NCBI RefSeq assembly: GCF_048551375.1
Contig: NZ_JBLYZJ010000007.1
Coordinates: 1-64,000, forward strand
Direction: 5' to 3'
Length of the DNA: 64,000 nt
Origin: Faucicola sp048551375
GTDB taxonomy: Bacteria > Pseudomonadota > Gammaproteobacteria > Pseudomonadales > Moraxellaceae
The number at the start of each line of letters is the position of its first letter. Within the stretch, counting starts at the first letter, position 1. Below the pieces are notes generated by a model. The model saw only the letters and a list, made by a program, of their open reading frames with translations. It had not been told where the DNA came from and ran no database searches. A program made the translations under genes and the position numbers. This document shows positions 44,116 through 52,963 of this stretch, piece by piece.

Positions 44116-44532
44116 ATGAAAGATGTGCCGTATCGTGATGGGATTCGTATTCCGTTACTGGTTGCAACAGGGGTAGCTATTGTGACTAATCAAATGATTG
44201 CTACCAATGAACAAGGCTTCGCTGTCCCTGCACATGATGCAACGGCTAAGTTATTTTTTGGACGTGCCGAGCATGACATGGATAACAGCAAAGGGGCGGA
44301 TGGTGCAGGTTATATCACTATCACTCGCAATCGTCATTTTATGCTTGCCAATGATGCCACTGCTCCACTAACCCAAGCAGACATTGGTAAGCCAGTGGCT
44401 TATCTAGCGGATGGTGTGGTGGGTAAAGCCACGCAAGGCAAGCTTATCGCAGGTACACTGATGGGGCTAGACAGCGGTGGTACGCACGTTTGGGTAGAGG
44501 TTGGTGGTGTACCAACTGGTGTAATGGCATAG
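44116..44532 (+). CDS. Head decoration/cement-like protein, first copy
   Basis: 138 aa. Beta-rich sequence with a Gly/Val/Thr-rich fold and the segment HDMDNSKGADGAGYITITRN, repeated in altered form in the next gene. Position just before the major head gene fits a head-stabilising or capsid cement protein. The assignment rests on context and composition. Confidence 0.6.
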   Translation: MKDVPYRDGIRIPLLVATGVAIVTNQMIATNEQGFAVPAHDATAKLFFGRAEHDMDNSKGADGAGYITITRNRHFMLANDATAPLTQADIGKPVAYLADGVVGKATQGKLIAGTLMGLDSGGTHVWVEVGGVPTGVMA

Positions 44533-44542
44533 GATAACGACA

Positions 44543-45472
44543 ATGACGAATTACAGAGATGGCAAACGTAATAGCATCAAATTGGCAAGTCGTGTTGTTA
44601 TTACCCTTGGTGCATTGGTCGCTGTCAATGCTCAAGGTTATGGTGTACCTGCTACCAATACGGACGCTGTCAAACTGATGGGTATGGCGTTACATGATGT
44701 CGATAACAGCCAAGGGGTTGATGGCTCAACAGCGGTGATGGTGGGGCGTAATCAGCAATATTTGCTCAAATGCGATACAGATAAGTCAATCACTCAAGCA
44801 GACATTGGCAAGACTGCCCTATTGACTGCTAGTCATACCGTAGTGACAACAGGAGATAACCTGTTGTCAGTCGGTGAAATCATGGGTGTAGAGCCTGATG
44901 GCTATGTGTGGGTGGAGATTGGCTTTGGTAATACGATTAGCCATAAATCATCAGACACACCGCCAGCTCCTGTGCCAATGCCGATACCAAGTGGTAAGTC
45001 AAACATTGATTTTAATCACTTAGAGAACTGTGTGTATGTTAATGGGCAACTACAATTTACAGATGGCACTCTACAAAATAGCGAGAAAGGTTATCAGGCT
45101 ATCACAAATAAAATACCATCAAATGGAATTGAGCTTTTTAGACCTGCTGGACCATTCAGTATCTTTATTGGCTATAGTGAAAATGTATTTGACTATAAAA
45201 ATGGTACAGCAAAAGGTGTCTTGCTGGATTTTGTAGCAGGGAACTATGAAAATTTTGATATGTTGGTAGTAGGGAGACAAAAGACAATTAACATGTCAAA
45301 CCCTGTTGGCGAAACAATCCGTATTAGTCGCTATGATAACAGAATCGTTTTTGAATGTGGCTACAATGGTGGCAATATCATCACTGATGACATGATTACG
45401 GATGCCCCCTATTTTGGTATTGTGATGTTTAATACTAACAATCTACCAATTTCAGCAATTGAAGTATTATAA
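44543..45472 (+). CDS. Decoration-protein paralogue with extra C-terminal domain
   Basis: 309 aa. Residues 1-~130 are clearly paralogous to the previous gene (YRDGKR...; HDVDNSQGVDGSTAVMVGRN; LTQADIGK-type repeat). A proline linker (SDTPPAPVPMPIPSGKS) then joins a ~165-residue beta-rich domain with no paralogue, more A/T-rich in base use. The extension probably projects from the capsid surface, as Ig-like or lectin-like ornaments do in other phages. The function is inferred. Confidence 0.6.
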   Translation: MTNYRDGKRNSIKLASRVVITLGALVAVNAQGYGVPATNTDAVKLMGMALHDVDNSQGVDGSTAVMVGRNQQYLLKCDTDKSITQADIGKTALLTASHTVVTTGDNLLSVGEIMGVEPDGYVWVEIGFGNTISHKSSDTPPAPVPMPIPSGKSNIDFNHLENCVYVNGQLQFTDGTLQNSEKGYQAITNKIPSNGIELFRPAGPFSIFIGYSENVFDYKNGTAKGVLLDFVAGNYENFDMLVVGRQKTINMSNPVGETIRISRYDNRIVFECGYNGGNIITDDMITDAPYFGIVMFNTNNLPISAIEVL

Positions 45473-45489
45473 CTAATAGGTAATAACTT

Positions 45490-46407
45490 ATGCAAATCAA
45501 TCAAACAACGCTCAACACCATCGCCACAGGTCTAAATATGACCTTTAACAATGCGTTTAAAGCCACTGAAACCAACTGGCAAAAAATGGCAATGTCCGTG
45601 CCATCCACTGGCAAGCTAAATACCTATGCTTGGCTTGACAAATTCCCTGCCATGCGTGAATGGATTGGCGATAAAGTCATTAACAAACTCAAAGCCCAAG
45701 GCTATCAGATTGTTAATAAAGACTTTGAATCCACCATCGAAGTACACCGCAACGACATCGAAGACGACAATATCGGTCAATACGGCACGTTAGTCGAACA
45801 AGCGACTTGGTCAGCAGCACAACTGCCTGATGAACTGATTGCAGACTTGCTAAAAAACGGTCACGTCAACTTATGCTATGACGAAAAACCATTCTTCGCC
45901 AGCGACCATGAAGTTTTAGTGAATGGTAAAAAAACCAAATACAGTAACCTTGGTAAAAAGAAACTATCCGTTGCCAGTAAAGATGATGCTGAAACCAGTT
46001 ATGGTGTAGTTCGTACAAAAATGCGTGAAATCAAAGACGAATTTGGTCGTAGCCTAAAAGTCCTCCCAACATTACTGGTCGTGCCACCAGCGTTAGAAGG
46101 CATAGCAAAAAAATTACTTATGGCTGAAAAGTTCGATGATGGCAGTATCAATATCTACAAAGGCACAGCCGAACTGCTGGTACTGGACGACTTGGACACT
46201 GACAATGAATGGTACTTGCTGGATGAGCATATGCCTGTGAAGCCGTTGATTTTGCAGATTCGTAAAATCCCTACATTCGTCAAACAAACTGGCATGGACA
46301 GCGATGATGTATTTAACCGTGCTACGTTTAAGTTTGGTGTCGAGGCTCGCTATGGTGCTGGATATTCATTTTGGCAGTTGGCGTACAAATCAACTGGTGA
46401 AGAATAA
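45490..46407 (+). CDS. Major head subunit (Mu gpT-like)
   Basis: 305 aa. The opening TLNTIATGLNMTFNNAFKAT, the mid segment WSAAQLPDELIADLLKNGH and the C-terminal FKFGVEARYGAGYSFWQLAY are characteristic of the Mu major head family. It builds the icosahedral shell. No N-terminal cleavage site is obvious. Confidence 0.93.
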   Translation: MQINQTTLNTIATGLNMTFNNAFKATETNWQKMAMSVPSTGKLNTYAWLDKFPAMREWIGDKVINKLKAQGYQIVNKDFESTIEVHRNDIEDDNIGQYGTLVEQATWSAAQLPDELIADLLKNGHVNLCYDEKPFFASDHEVLVNGKKTKYSNLGKKKLSVASKDDAETSYGVVRTKMREIKDEFGRSLKVLPTLLVVPPALEGIAKKLLMAEKFDDGSINIYKGTAELLVLDDLDTDNEWYLLDEHMPVKPLILQIRKIPTFVKQTGMDSDDVFNRATFKFGVEARYGAGYSFWQLAYKSTGEE

Positions 46408-46430
46408 TACCAAGCCCAAAAATTAGAGTC

Positions 46431-46496
46431 GTAGGGGCGTAATGCTTACGCCCTGTTTGAAATTTCAAATATTGGGCTTATGCAATAAGCCCCTAC
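46431..46496. repeat. Two adjacent palindromic repeats in opposite orientation
   Basis: GTAGGGGCGTAAT...TTACGCCC at 46431-46453 and GGGCTTATGCAATAAGCCCC-TAC at 46474-46496. The second has compensatory changes (CTTAT/ATAAG in place of CGTAT/ATACG), so the hairpin is conserved although the sequence differs. Confidence 0.8.
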
Positions 46497-46516
46497 AAAT
46501 CGCCTTGGAATGACTG

Positions 46517-46954
46517 ATGAATACCAATACCTACGCCACGCTTGATGCCATGATTGCTCGTTTTGGTCGTGGGGATTTAGTCCAAATTACCGACAACGAA
46601 CCGCCTTATACAGGTGAGATTAATCAAATCAAGCTACAACTAGCGATTGATAGTGCCAATGCGGAAGTGGATGCCTACCTTGCCAAAAAGCTGACTGTAC
46701 CCACCGTGCTACAGTCGCCATTTGTGCAGATGATGGCGTGTGATATCGCTCGCTATCATGTGGTATTGGGGGCAAGCCGTGTCAGTGAGCGTGATGAAAA
46801 ACGCTACAAACTGGCAGTGGATAACCTTAAGGCAGTCAATGAGGGCAAAATCGGCATTGGGGCAAGTACCACTACCGCCAATGCTGTGCCATCGACTAAC
46901 TTGGCACAGATGACCACTGGTCGTCCGACTGTGTTTGGTGGGAGTGGTTGGTAA
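46517..46954 (+). CDS. gp36-like head-tail connector (DUF1320)
   Basis: 145 aa. The segment YATLDAMIARFGRGDLVQIT and the ACDIARYHVVLG helix match DUF1320/Mu gp36. The family sits at the head-tail junction next to the major head gene. The stop overlaps the next ATG (TAATG). Confidence 0.87.
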   Translation: MNTNTYATLDAMIARFGRGDLVQITDNEPPYTGEINQIKLQLAIDSANAEVDAYLAKKLTVPTVLQSPFVQMMACDIARYHVVLGASRVSERDEKRYKLAVDNLKAVNEGKIGIGASTTTANAVPSTNLAQMTTGRPTVFGGSGW

Positions 46955-47565
46955 TGGCAACGCCGATTCTCACAGCGATAGAGCAAGGTATCAAAGACAC
47001 GATTAAGGCTTACTACGACACACACGGTCACAACGTGCGTCAGATTAAGTCGTATGGTGGTGACTTTGACTTGCAAAGCCCTGATGAGTTTGCTCAAGTG
47101 GTCAGCCAGTTCCCTGCAATTTGGGTCACGTTTAAACAAGCCAAAGCCCCAAGCCAAACCAGTAACCGCAAAAAAAGCCGTGAATATGTGTTTACCGTGC
47201 TAGTCGGTGCAAAGTCACAACGCACCGAAGAAACGGCACGGCAAGGGGCATTTGATAAAAGTGGCAAACTGCTGACGGTGGGTAGTTATCAGCTTATCAG
47301 TGATGTGGAACAGGCGTTAGAACGTAGTAGATTGGGTTTACCCATAGCACCGCTAGAAGGTGGCTCAATCTCAACGCTATTTAACACTCGTACCAATGCC
47401 GAAACCGTCAGTGTCCTAGCCTATGACTGGATTGTCACGGCAACGACATCGAGCGTGGCGGATGAGATAGATGAGCCTTGGCTGGATGTGGTGACGGTGG
47501 ATTATATCTTGGATGAAGCACATGGTTATCAAGCGATAGCCAGTGATATTAACCGATTAACTTAA
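46954..47565 (+). CDS. gp37-like tail completion protein (DUF1834)
   Basis: 203 aa from the ATG at 46954. TAIEQGIKDTIKAYY at the start and the REYVFTVLVGAKSQ region are typical of DUF1834/Mu gp37, thought to act at the tail terminus. The TTG two codons upstream lies inside the previous gene and is not needed. Confidence 0.85.
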   Translation: MATPILTAIEQGIKDTIKAYYDTHGHNVRQIKSYGGDFDLQSPDEFAQVVSQFPAIWVTFKQAKAPSQTSNRKKSREYVFTVLVGAKSQRTEETARQGAFDKSGKLLTVGSYQLISDVEQALERSRLGLPIAPLEGGSISTLFNTRTNAETVSVLAYDWIVTATTSSVADEIDEPWLDVVTVDYILDEAHGYQAIASDINRLT

Positions 47566-47605
47566 ATGGTGGGTTACGCCAAACAAACGGCTAACTCACC
47601 CTACA
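47565..47605. repeat. GTGGGTTACGCC...GGCTAACTCACCC repeat
   Basis: Palindromic unit between gp37 and the sheath gene. Related units are found in frame inside the transposase gene at 25546-25580 and 27331-27364. Confidence 0.65.
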
Positions 47606-47621
47606 AAAAAAGGATGATGCG

Positions 47622-47894
47622 ATGAGCATTGGACAAGTGCGCACCCCTGCGGTCTATACCGAGATTAATACCAATACCCAACGCACTGGGCTTGTGGGGC
47701 AGAATCATAAGATTGTGCTAGTAACAGATGATGTGCAAGCTGTGGATAATGGCGTGCCAACAGCAATCTATGACAAGACTACCGCAGATGCCAAGTTTGG
47801 GATTGGTAGTGTGGCTGGTCGGATGATGGCAACGATGGTACAGATGTCACAGGGGGTCAATGTGGAATGCTTGGGAAAGCAGTTAGTGATGTGA
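47622..47894 (+). pseudogene. Tail sheath, N-terminal fragment
   Basis: 90 aa. The opening RTPAVYTEINTNTQRTGLVGQ and the following Rossmann-like strands correspond to the N-terminus of Mu-type tail sheath (gpL), which is normally near 470-500 aa. The frame stops after MSQGVNVECLGK, where an unrelated ORF begins in another frame. The C-terminal half of a sheath appears 600 bp downstream. Unless the two pieces assemble in trans, the contractile tail is non-functional. Confidence 0.7.
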
Positions 47895-48445
47895 ATAGCT
47901 TACCCATTGATAGAAATCCGCCTCCTAACAGTGGTTCACCTACTAATGATAACAATATCAATTCATCAAAACTGATGACTGTTGAAATTTATTTTAAGTC
48001 TAAACAGGATGGTACAAGATTCAATAGTGTGATCGAATTATCACAATACTTGATACAACAACACCTTGAGAAATTTCCAACAGCAGAAGAGCGTGTGGAT
48101 AGACCTACTGAATATTATGGCATATCTACTGAAGTAATGTCGACTAACAAGAAAATAATCTATGCTGACTTTATAAATGGGCGACCTTATGACAAAGACC
48201 TAGCAAAAGCCGAATTGCCTAATAATATCAGTGGATTGCTCAATAGCTATTGGACTCATATTAATAGTATGACCTACACTGTACCAGATAGTATTATTGG
48301 TAAAATTAATATTGGCGAGGAATTACTAGTTATCTCAGCAGAAGGTGTTACGTGTCATGTATTACGTGATACATATAGAGATGATTATATAGGTCAAACA
48401 CAGTTGCGTACACCAATATCGCTGTATGCAGTAAGAATTGAATAA
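47867..48445 (+). CDS. AT-rich ORF inserted within the tail sheath gene
   Basis: 192 aa in a third frame, overlapping the sheath N-terminal fragment by 28 bp. A Pro/Asn-rich start (NSLPIDRNPPPNSGSPTNDN) is followed by a compact domain with no recognised motif. Base use is clearly more A/T-rich than in the flanking sheath parts. It replaces roughly 100-130 sheath residues, so it came in by replacement rather than simple insertion. Function unknown. Confidence 0.5.
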   Translation: MLGKAVSDVNSLPIDRNPPPNSGSPTNDNNINSSKLMTVEIYFKSKQDGTRFNSVIELSQYLIQQHLEKFPTAEERVDRPTEYYGISTEVMSTNKKIIYADFINGRPYDKDLAKAELPNNISGLLNSYWTHINSMTYTVPDSIIGKINIGEELLVISAEGVTCHVLRDTYRDDYIGQTQLRTPISLYAVRIE

Positions 48446-48471
48446 TATCTTAGAATGAAGGATACACTACT

Positions 48472-49266
48472 ATGACCCATCAAATTTTATCACCCCTCGG
48501 ACACAGCATCATCGCTCTGTCCAAACCCATTACAGATGAAAAAGAAGCCAACGCATGGGTAGAATATCTTGACTTTGTCAGTTCAGCTACTGAACAAAAA
48601 GATGCCATCCTTATCGTACCATTCAGCGACATTGACCAAGCGACCACCTTCGCCCAGTTTGCCAAAGTCAAAGCCTGTTACCGTGTGGTAGCTGTCTGCT
48701 ATCACGGTGCAACAGGCTTTGAACCTGAACTGTCCGCAGGGATTGCAGGGGCGATTTCAGCCGAACTAGACCCTGCCGTGCCATTCAATGGTATCAAACT
48801 TCCAAACCTGCCAGTGGTCACCGCTGACAAGCGTTTGACACGCACACGCATCGAACAAGCTCTCAATAAAGGCGTGGCAGTGGTGGCATTGGATGCACAA
48901 GATGACCCTGCGATTGTCCGCCTTATCTCAACCTACCAAGTCAATGAGCAAGGCTCACCTGATGACCTGCTACTGGATATCAATGGGGCGTTAATCCTCC
49001 GCTATGTCCGTCAAGATATTCGCACTGCGATTATGGCAAACCCACGGCGTAAAAACACCGAAGCCACTCGCAAAGACTTACGCAGTCAGATGTTGAGCCG
49101 TTGCCTAAAACTTGAACAGGCTGAAATCTTGCAAAATGTTACCAATCGTCAAAAAGAGTTGACGGTGGTACAAGATACGCATGACAAGACACGAGCCAAT
49201 GCGAGAATACCAGCGGATTGGGTCAGAGGTATGCACATTGTGGCGGTGACACTGGATGTGTATTAA
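48472..49266 (+). pseudogene. Tail sheath, C-terminal part
   Basis: 264 aa with its own ATG and ribosome site (GAAGGA). It contains the sheath mid-domain (QKDAILIVPFSDIDQATTFA) and the conserved C-terminal domain (PNLPVVTADKRLTRTRIEQALNKG is in this region, ending MHIVAVTLDVY). Together with the 90-aa fragment it amounts to about 354 residues, short of a full sheath. It could still be expressed; whether it polymerises without the missing domain is doubtful. Confidence 0.7.
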
Positions 49267-49290
49267 TCATTACTCATTACTCATAACATT

Positions 49291-49313
49291 GGGCGTATGC
49301 AATACGCCACTAC
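49291..49313. repeat. GGGCGTATGCAATACGCC palindromic repeat in prophage
   Basis: One mismatch in the outer arm (CCACTAC). It lies directly before the tail tube gene's ribosome site. Confidence 0.8.
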
Positions 49314-49331
49314 CAAATACAAGGAAAAAAT

Positions 49332-49706
49332 ATGAGCGAAAGCAATCAATTAGTAGGTGCGATTGTGCTACATGTCAATGGTCGTGAGTTTGACTGTGGC
49401 AGTATTAGCCCAAAAATCATGGCTGGTCGCAAGGCTGTCCCCACTATGAACCGTGAGGGGCGTGTCCGCAAAAAAACCAAAACCATCAAATCCATTGGCT
49501 TGTCACTTGAGGTGTTTGTCGATGAGGTCGATGACTTCGATTGGGAAAACGTGGAAGACGCTCGTGTGGTGGTCGAAAGCATTGACGGTGGTAAGCGTAC
49601 CACGTATGTTGACTGTAGCGTGACCGATGTATCAGAAAGCTACAAAACCGATGGTGAGGCAACTCGTAGCCTTGAAATGTTTGCACTTAACAAAATTGAG
49701 GAATAA
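49332..49706 (+). CDS. Tail tube protein (Mu gpM-like)
   Basis: 124 aa. The pattern GAIVLHVNGREFDCGSISPK with ...TKTIKSIGLSLEVFVDEVDD is that of the Mu-type tail tube family. It forms the inner tube around which the sheath contracts. It is adjacent to the sheath and chaperone genes, as in Mu. Confidence 0.88.
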   Translation: MSESNQLVGAIVLHVNGREFDCGSISPKIMAGRKAVPTMNREGRVRKKTKTIKSIGLSLEVFVDEVDDFDWENVEDARVVVESIDGGKRTTYVDCSVTDVSESYKTDGEATRSLEMFALNKIEE

Positions 49707-49708
49707 TC

Positions 49709-50008
49709 ATGGCAGTATCTCAACAAACCACCTTACCGATTGGCATTGAAGTCAATGGTAAACGCCATAAATCAGTGACCGTCACCACATTGACAGTGGC
49801 TGACAGCTATAAAGCGTTATCCAGTGCCAAAACTGATGAGTTTATCGGATTGCTTGAACTGGCTCAAATGACAGTGATTGACGACTTGGGTCGCAATCCG
49901 ACTTATGACGAACTGGCAGGGGCAAGTAAGCTCGATGGCGACCATCTTGCCAATATCCGCTTTGACCTCGAAAAAAAAGAGAAGGAACAAGCGAGCGAGT
50001 CGCCTTAA
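49709..50008 (+). CDS. Tail assembly chaperone, short form (Mu gp41-like)
   Basis: 99 aa. TLPIGIEVNGKRHKSVTVTT and the LGRNPTYDELAGASKLDGDH region match the phage tail assembly protein family of Mu gp41. The end of the frame runs over eight A residues at 49971-49978 (codons GAA AAA AAA GAG), a slippery site, before ending at TAA. Confidence 0.85.
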   Translation: MAVSQQTTLPIGIEVNGKRHKSVTVTTLTVADSYKALSSAKTDEFIGLLELAQMTVIDDLGRNPTYDELAGASKLDGDHLANIRFDLEKKEKEQASESP

Positions 50009-50250
50009 CACTTGCCCTTATGCGATTGGGTGTACCCTATGCGGATGCGTGGGGTATGCCGATTCCGCTAGCGTTAGAATTTGTCACGGTGGCTACCGAA
50101 AGAGCAAAATCTAACGCCCAATCTAAGAATCAGTCTAACAATTCATCCAACACACCCACCACCCAATCTACGATGATTGAATCAACCAGCACCAAACAAG
50201 TCGCCACACGCCGTAAGTCAAAATTAGTCAAAGATAAGGGGCAATTATGA
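49972..50250 (+). CDS. -1 frameshift extension of the tail chaperone
   Basis: The -1 frame is open from the A8 slippery run to the stop at 50250. It reads ...ERVALTLALMRLGVPYADAW and what follows, conserved-looking sequence that continues past the 0-frame stop. The ATG at 50020 is in this frame, but most of the conserved segment precedes it. The long form is therefore probably made by ribosomal slippage, giving a G-GT-type fusion of ~180 aa. The tail is Asn/Ser/Lys-rich. It overlaps the tape measure start by 4 bp. Confidence 0.7.
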   Translation, partial: KKREGTSERVALTLALMRLGVPYADAWGMPIPLALEFVTVATERAKSNAQSKNQSNNSSNTPTTQSTMIESTSTKQVATRRKSKLVKDKGQL

Positions 50251-52403
50251 GCAATAACCAAACCGTCAGTCTAAATATCCGCTTGACTGGCAATGCAGGG
50301 CGTGAGCTACAGCAACTGACCCAACAGCAACAACGTGGCGTACAGCAAATCAATCAAGGGTGGCAAAGGGTCAGTACCACACAAGCTCAATATACGAGGG
50401 GGCTTAATACTGCTCGTATGACCCAAGAGCAAATTAATCGTATCACCCAACAAAATGTGCAATATGCTCGCAATTTGAATGATATGAATCGCTTGGGGCT
50501 ACGCACGCAACAGCAAATTACTAATGAGATTCGTAATTCTGAAAATGCGTATCGGCGATTGTCGCAAGCATCAAATGTCAGCAGTCAAGATTTGCGTAGA
50601 GCCTATCAATCAATGCGTCAACAGGTCAGACAACTGAATGATGAATTACGCACAACCCCCAAATTAACCCAACGTATTGGTAGTGCCATTAATACAGGTA
50701 CAGCCATTGCTGGTGGCGTGGTGGCTGGTGCATCTGTCATTAATAGTCAAATCCAACCTGCTCGTAGTTATGATGAGCAAGTGGCTCGTATGACTGTGAA
50801 CGCCTCGCAAGTTGGCATGAGTGAAACACAACGTAATCAGTTAAAGACTCAAATCAGCCAAACTGTTGAAAATGCGGTACGCAATGGCGGTAGTCGTGAA
50901 GATGTGGCAAATGCAGGTGCATTTATGCTAGATAGTGGCAAATTTACGGCTTCTGAACTGCCAACTGCTCTGAATGCTACCGCTAAAACTGCCTTTGCCT
51001 CTGGTGCAAATGCGACAGAAATGGCAAATGTTGCAGTGGCTCTCAAGACGTTTGGTATTAGTACCGATAAGTTAGCAACCGCCCAAGAAGCTATTTATGT
51101 TGGTGGTAAAGCAGGGGCATTTGGTCTAAAAGCTCAAGCTAAGTTTTTACCGTCACAGTTGGCTCAAGCTAGTGTCGCAGGTTATACAGGCTTAGAAGGT
51201 GTAAAGCATTTAACAGCGTTAAATCAGACAGCCATGCTTGTTGCAGGTTCGCAGGATGAGGCAGGTAACTATGTGAATAATTTATTGGGTAAGTTGACTG
51301 CTCCTGACCTTGCCAGTGCAGTTGCCAAAAATATCACCTTACAAAAAGGCGACTATACTAAAAAAGATGGTAAAAAAACGGTATTTGACCTTGATGCTTA
51401 TTTTCAAAAGCAACGTGAACAAGGGGTTATGCCTGTCCAAGCCCTTGCCAAACTTGTTGACCGTGAGATGGCAAATGATAAAAAATATCAGCAATTAAAA
51501 ACGGAAGCCAGTAATGCCAAAACGACTGATGAACGCAGGCAGACATTAGAAGCTATGCAAAAAATGCTCACAGGTTCATTTATTGGCAGTATATTGACTG
51601 ATAAAGAAAGCCGTATGGCATTTTTGGCGGCATCACAGAATAGTCAACAATATAATGATGTTTATAATCGTATGAGTAGTGGTGCAGGTGAGATTCAAGC
51701 GGATAGCCAATGGTTAGGCACTCAAGAATTTGCCACCAATCAACAAAATGTTAATGAACAATTAAACATCAACTATCAAGCCTATCTCAATGTGAATGGG
51801 GCATTAAAAACCTATAATACTGAGATGGCAGGGTTTATGGAAAAGCATAGTGGTCTTGCTACTGGGGCATATACGGCAGGTGTAGCGTTAGCTACTTTAG
51901 GTGCTACTGCGACAGTTGGTACTTTGATAACTAAATTTGGCAGTCTTGGCGGTGTGATGACTTCGGCAACGGCAGGTGTTAATGCGTTAGGGGCTTCTAG
52001 TATCGCCGCCAAAGCAGGGCTGTTAGGTCTTGCAGGTATGGTCGGTTGGGAAATTGGCTCTGCAATTAATAAATATGTCATTGATGGTACTGAAACTGGT
52101 AGAAAATTTGGTGATGCAACTGGTGAATATATTGCCAAAGGGCTTGCCTTTTTGGGCGATGAAACCGCCAAACAAGCGGTAGCCGACCAAGAAAAATACG
52201 ATAAGATGATTGCTGAACAACAGCAAACAAGAATGGCAATTCAGCAGACGACCAATGCGATTAAGTCCATTGATTTTAGTCAAAATATCATTCAAAACAT
52301 TACCAATCCACAGCCGAGTATGCCGTTTTATAAGTATCCTACGCCTGCAAGCCCTATCACAGACCTAAAGCGTGGGGCGGTTGTTCCTATGTGGTTGAAA
52401 TAA
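50247..52403 (+). CDS. Tail tape measure protein
   Basis: 718 aa. A Gln-rich coiled-coil N-terminus (residues ~20-140) precedes a globular region with the TP901-type segment ARSYDEQVARMTVNASQVGM. Two hydrophobic stretches near residues 150-165 and 535-610 (HSGLATGAYTAGVALATLGA and following) probably insert in the host membrane during ejection. Its length sets tail length; it is medium-sized for a Mu-like phage. Confidence 0.88.
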   Translation: MSNNQTVSLNIRLTGNAGRELQQLTQQQQRGVQQINQGWQRVSTTQAQYTRGLNTARMTQEQINRITQQNVQYARNLNDMNRLGLRTQQQITNEIRNSENAYRRLSQASNVSSQDLRRAYQSMRQQVRQLNDELRTTPKLTQRIGSAINTGTAIAGGVVAGASVINSQIQPARSYDEQVARMTVNASQVGMSETQRNQLKTQISQTVENAVRNGGSREDVANAGAFMLDSGKFTASELPTALNATAKTAFASGANATEMANVAVALKTFGISTDKLATAQEAIYVGGKAGAFGLKAQAKFLPSQLAQASVAGYTGLEGVKHLTALNQTAMLVAGSQDEAGNYVNNLLGKLTAPDLASAVAKNITLQKGDYTKKDGKKTVFDLDAYFQKQREQGVMPVQALAKLVDREMANDKKYQQLKTEASNAKTTDERRQTLEAMQKMLTGSFIGSILTDKESRMAFLAASQNSQQYNDVYNRMSSGAGEIQADSQWLGTQEFATNQQNVNEQLNINYQAYLNVNGALKTYNTEMAGFMEKHSGLATGAYTAGVALATLGATATVGTLITKFGSLGGVMTSATAGVNALGASSIAAKAGLLGLAGMVGWEIGSAINKYVIDGTETGRKFGDATGEYIAKGLAFLGDETAKQAVADQEKYDKMIAEQQQTRMAIQQTTNAIKSIDFSQNIIQNITNPQPSMPFYKYPTPASPITDLKRGAVVPMWLK

Positions 52404-52404
52404 C

Positions 52405-52932
52405 TTAGAAATTATTGCGTTTGCCATCTTTCCAGTCTTGGTAAATTTGAAGTTCTTTATCTTCCAATATCTTAATTTCTTGATTTAGAGAATCAGCGAT
52501 TGCAAGTTGTTGGCTCTCTAATTCTTTATAATATGCTGATTTTTCTTTATTTTTTTCACGCTTATAGATAATAGCAAGGCATTTGTAAATTCCTGCTCTA
52601 TCAAGAGCAAGGAAGTAATCTTTAATGATTGAGCCGAAACGATGAAAAGACCATCTAGTCGTCATTCTATCAACTGACGAATTTAATAACTCATCGCATC
52701 GCACCAAGGCTTCATCAAGTCTTCCTGCTTGTTGCAAAAATTTTGGCAATCGCACCAGTTGAGCTAAATCAGCATCATAGTCCGTTGTGTTATTGATTTC
52801 CCATATTTTTTCAAGATAAGTAATGGCTAAGTTGATATCAGTATTGGAGTATTGCGTAGCTAGTTTGCCATAGTCTGATACTTCCTTGTATCGTGGATGA
52901 CCGCCTTTACCTAAGGTAATTTCTACACTCAT
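52405..52932 (-). CDS. Helical-repeat hypothetical cargo protein (moron)
   Basis: 175 aa on the opposite strand to all neighbouring phage genes. The sequence is helical with TPR-like pairs (NTDINLAITYLEKIWEI; GRLDEALVRCDELL; YKCLAIIYKREKNKEKSAYY). It starts at 52932, behind a -10 box TATAAT (52964-52969 on the plus strand) whose spacer contains a transposase-type end site. Cargo genes of this kind are usually expressed from the prophage and affect the lysogen. No specific function can be read. Confidence 0.6.
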   Translation of the reverse strand: MSVEITLGKGGHPRYKEVSDYGKLATQYSNTDINLAITYLEKIWEINNTTDYDADLAQLVRLPKFLQQAGRLDEALVRCDELLNSSVDRMTTRWSFHRFGSIIKDYFLALDRAGIYKCLAIIYKREKNKEKSAYYKELESQQLAIADSLNQEIKILEDKELQIYQDWKDGKRNNF

Positions 52933-52963
52933 AAAACACCTATAAAATGGAGGATTGAGGGGT

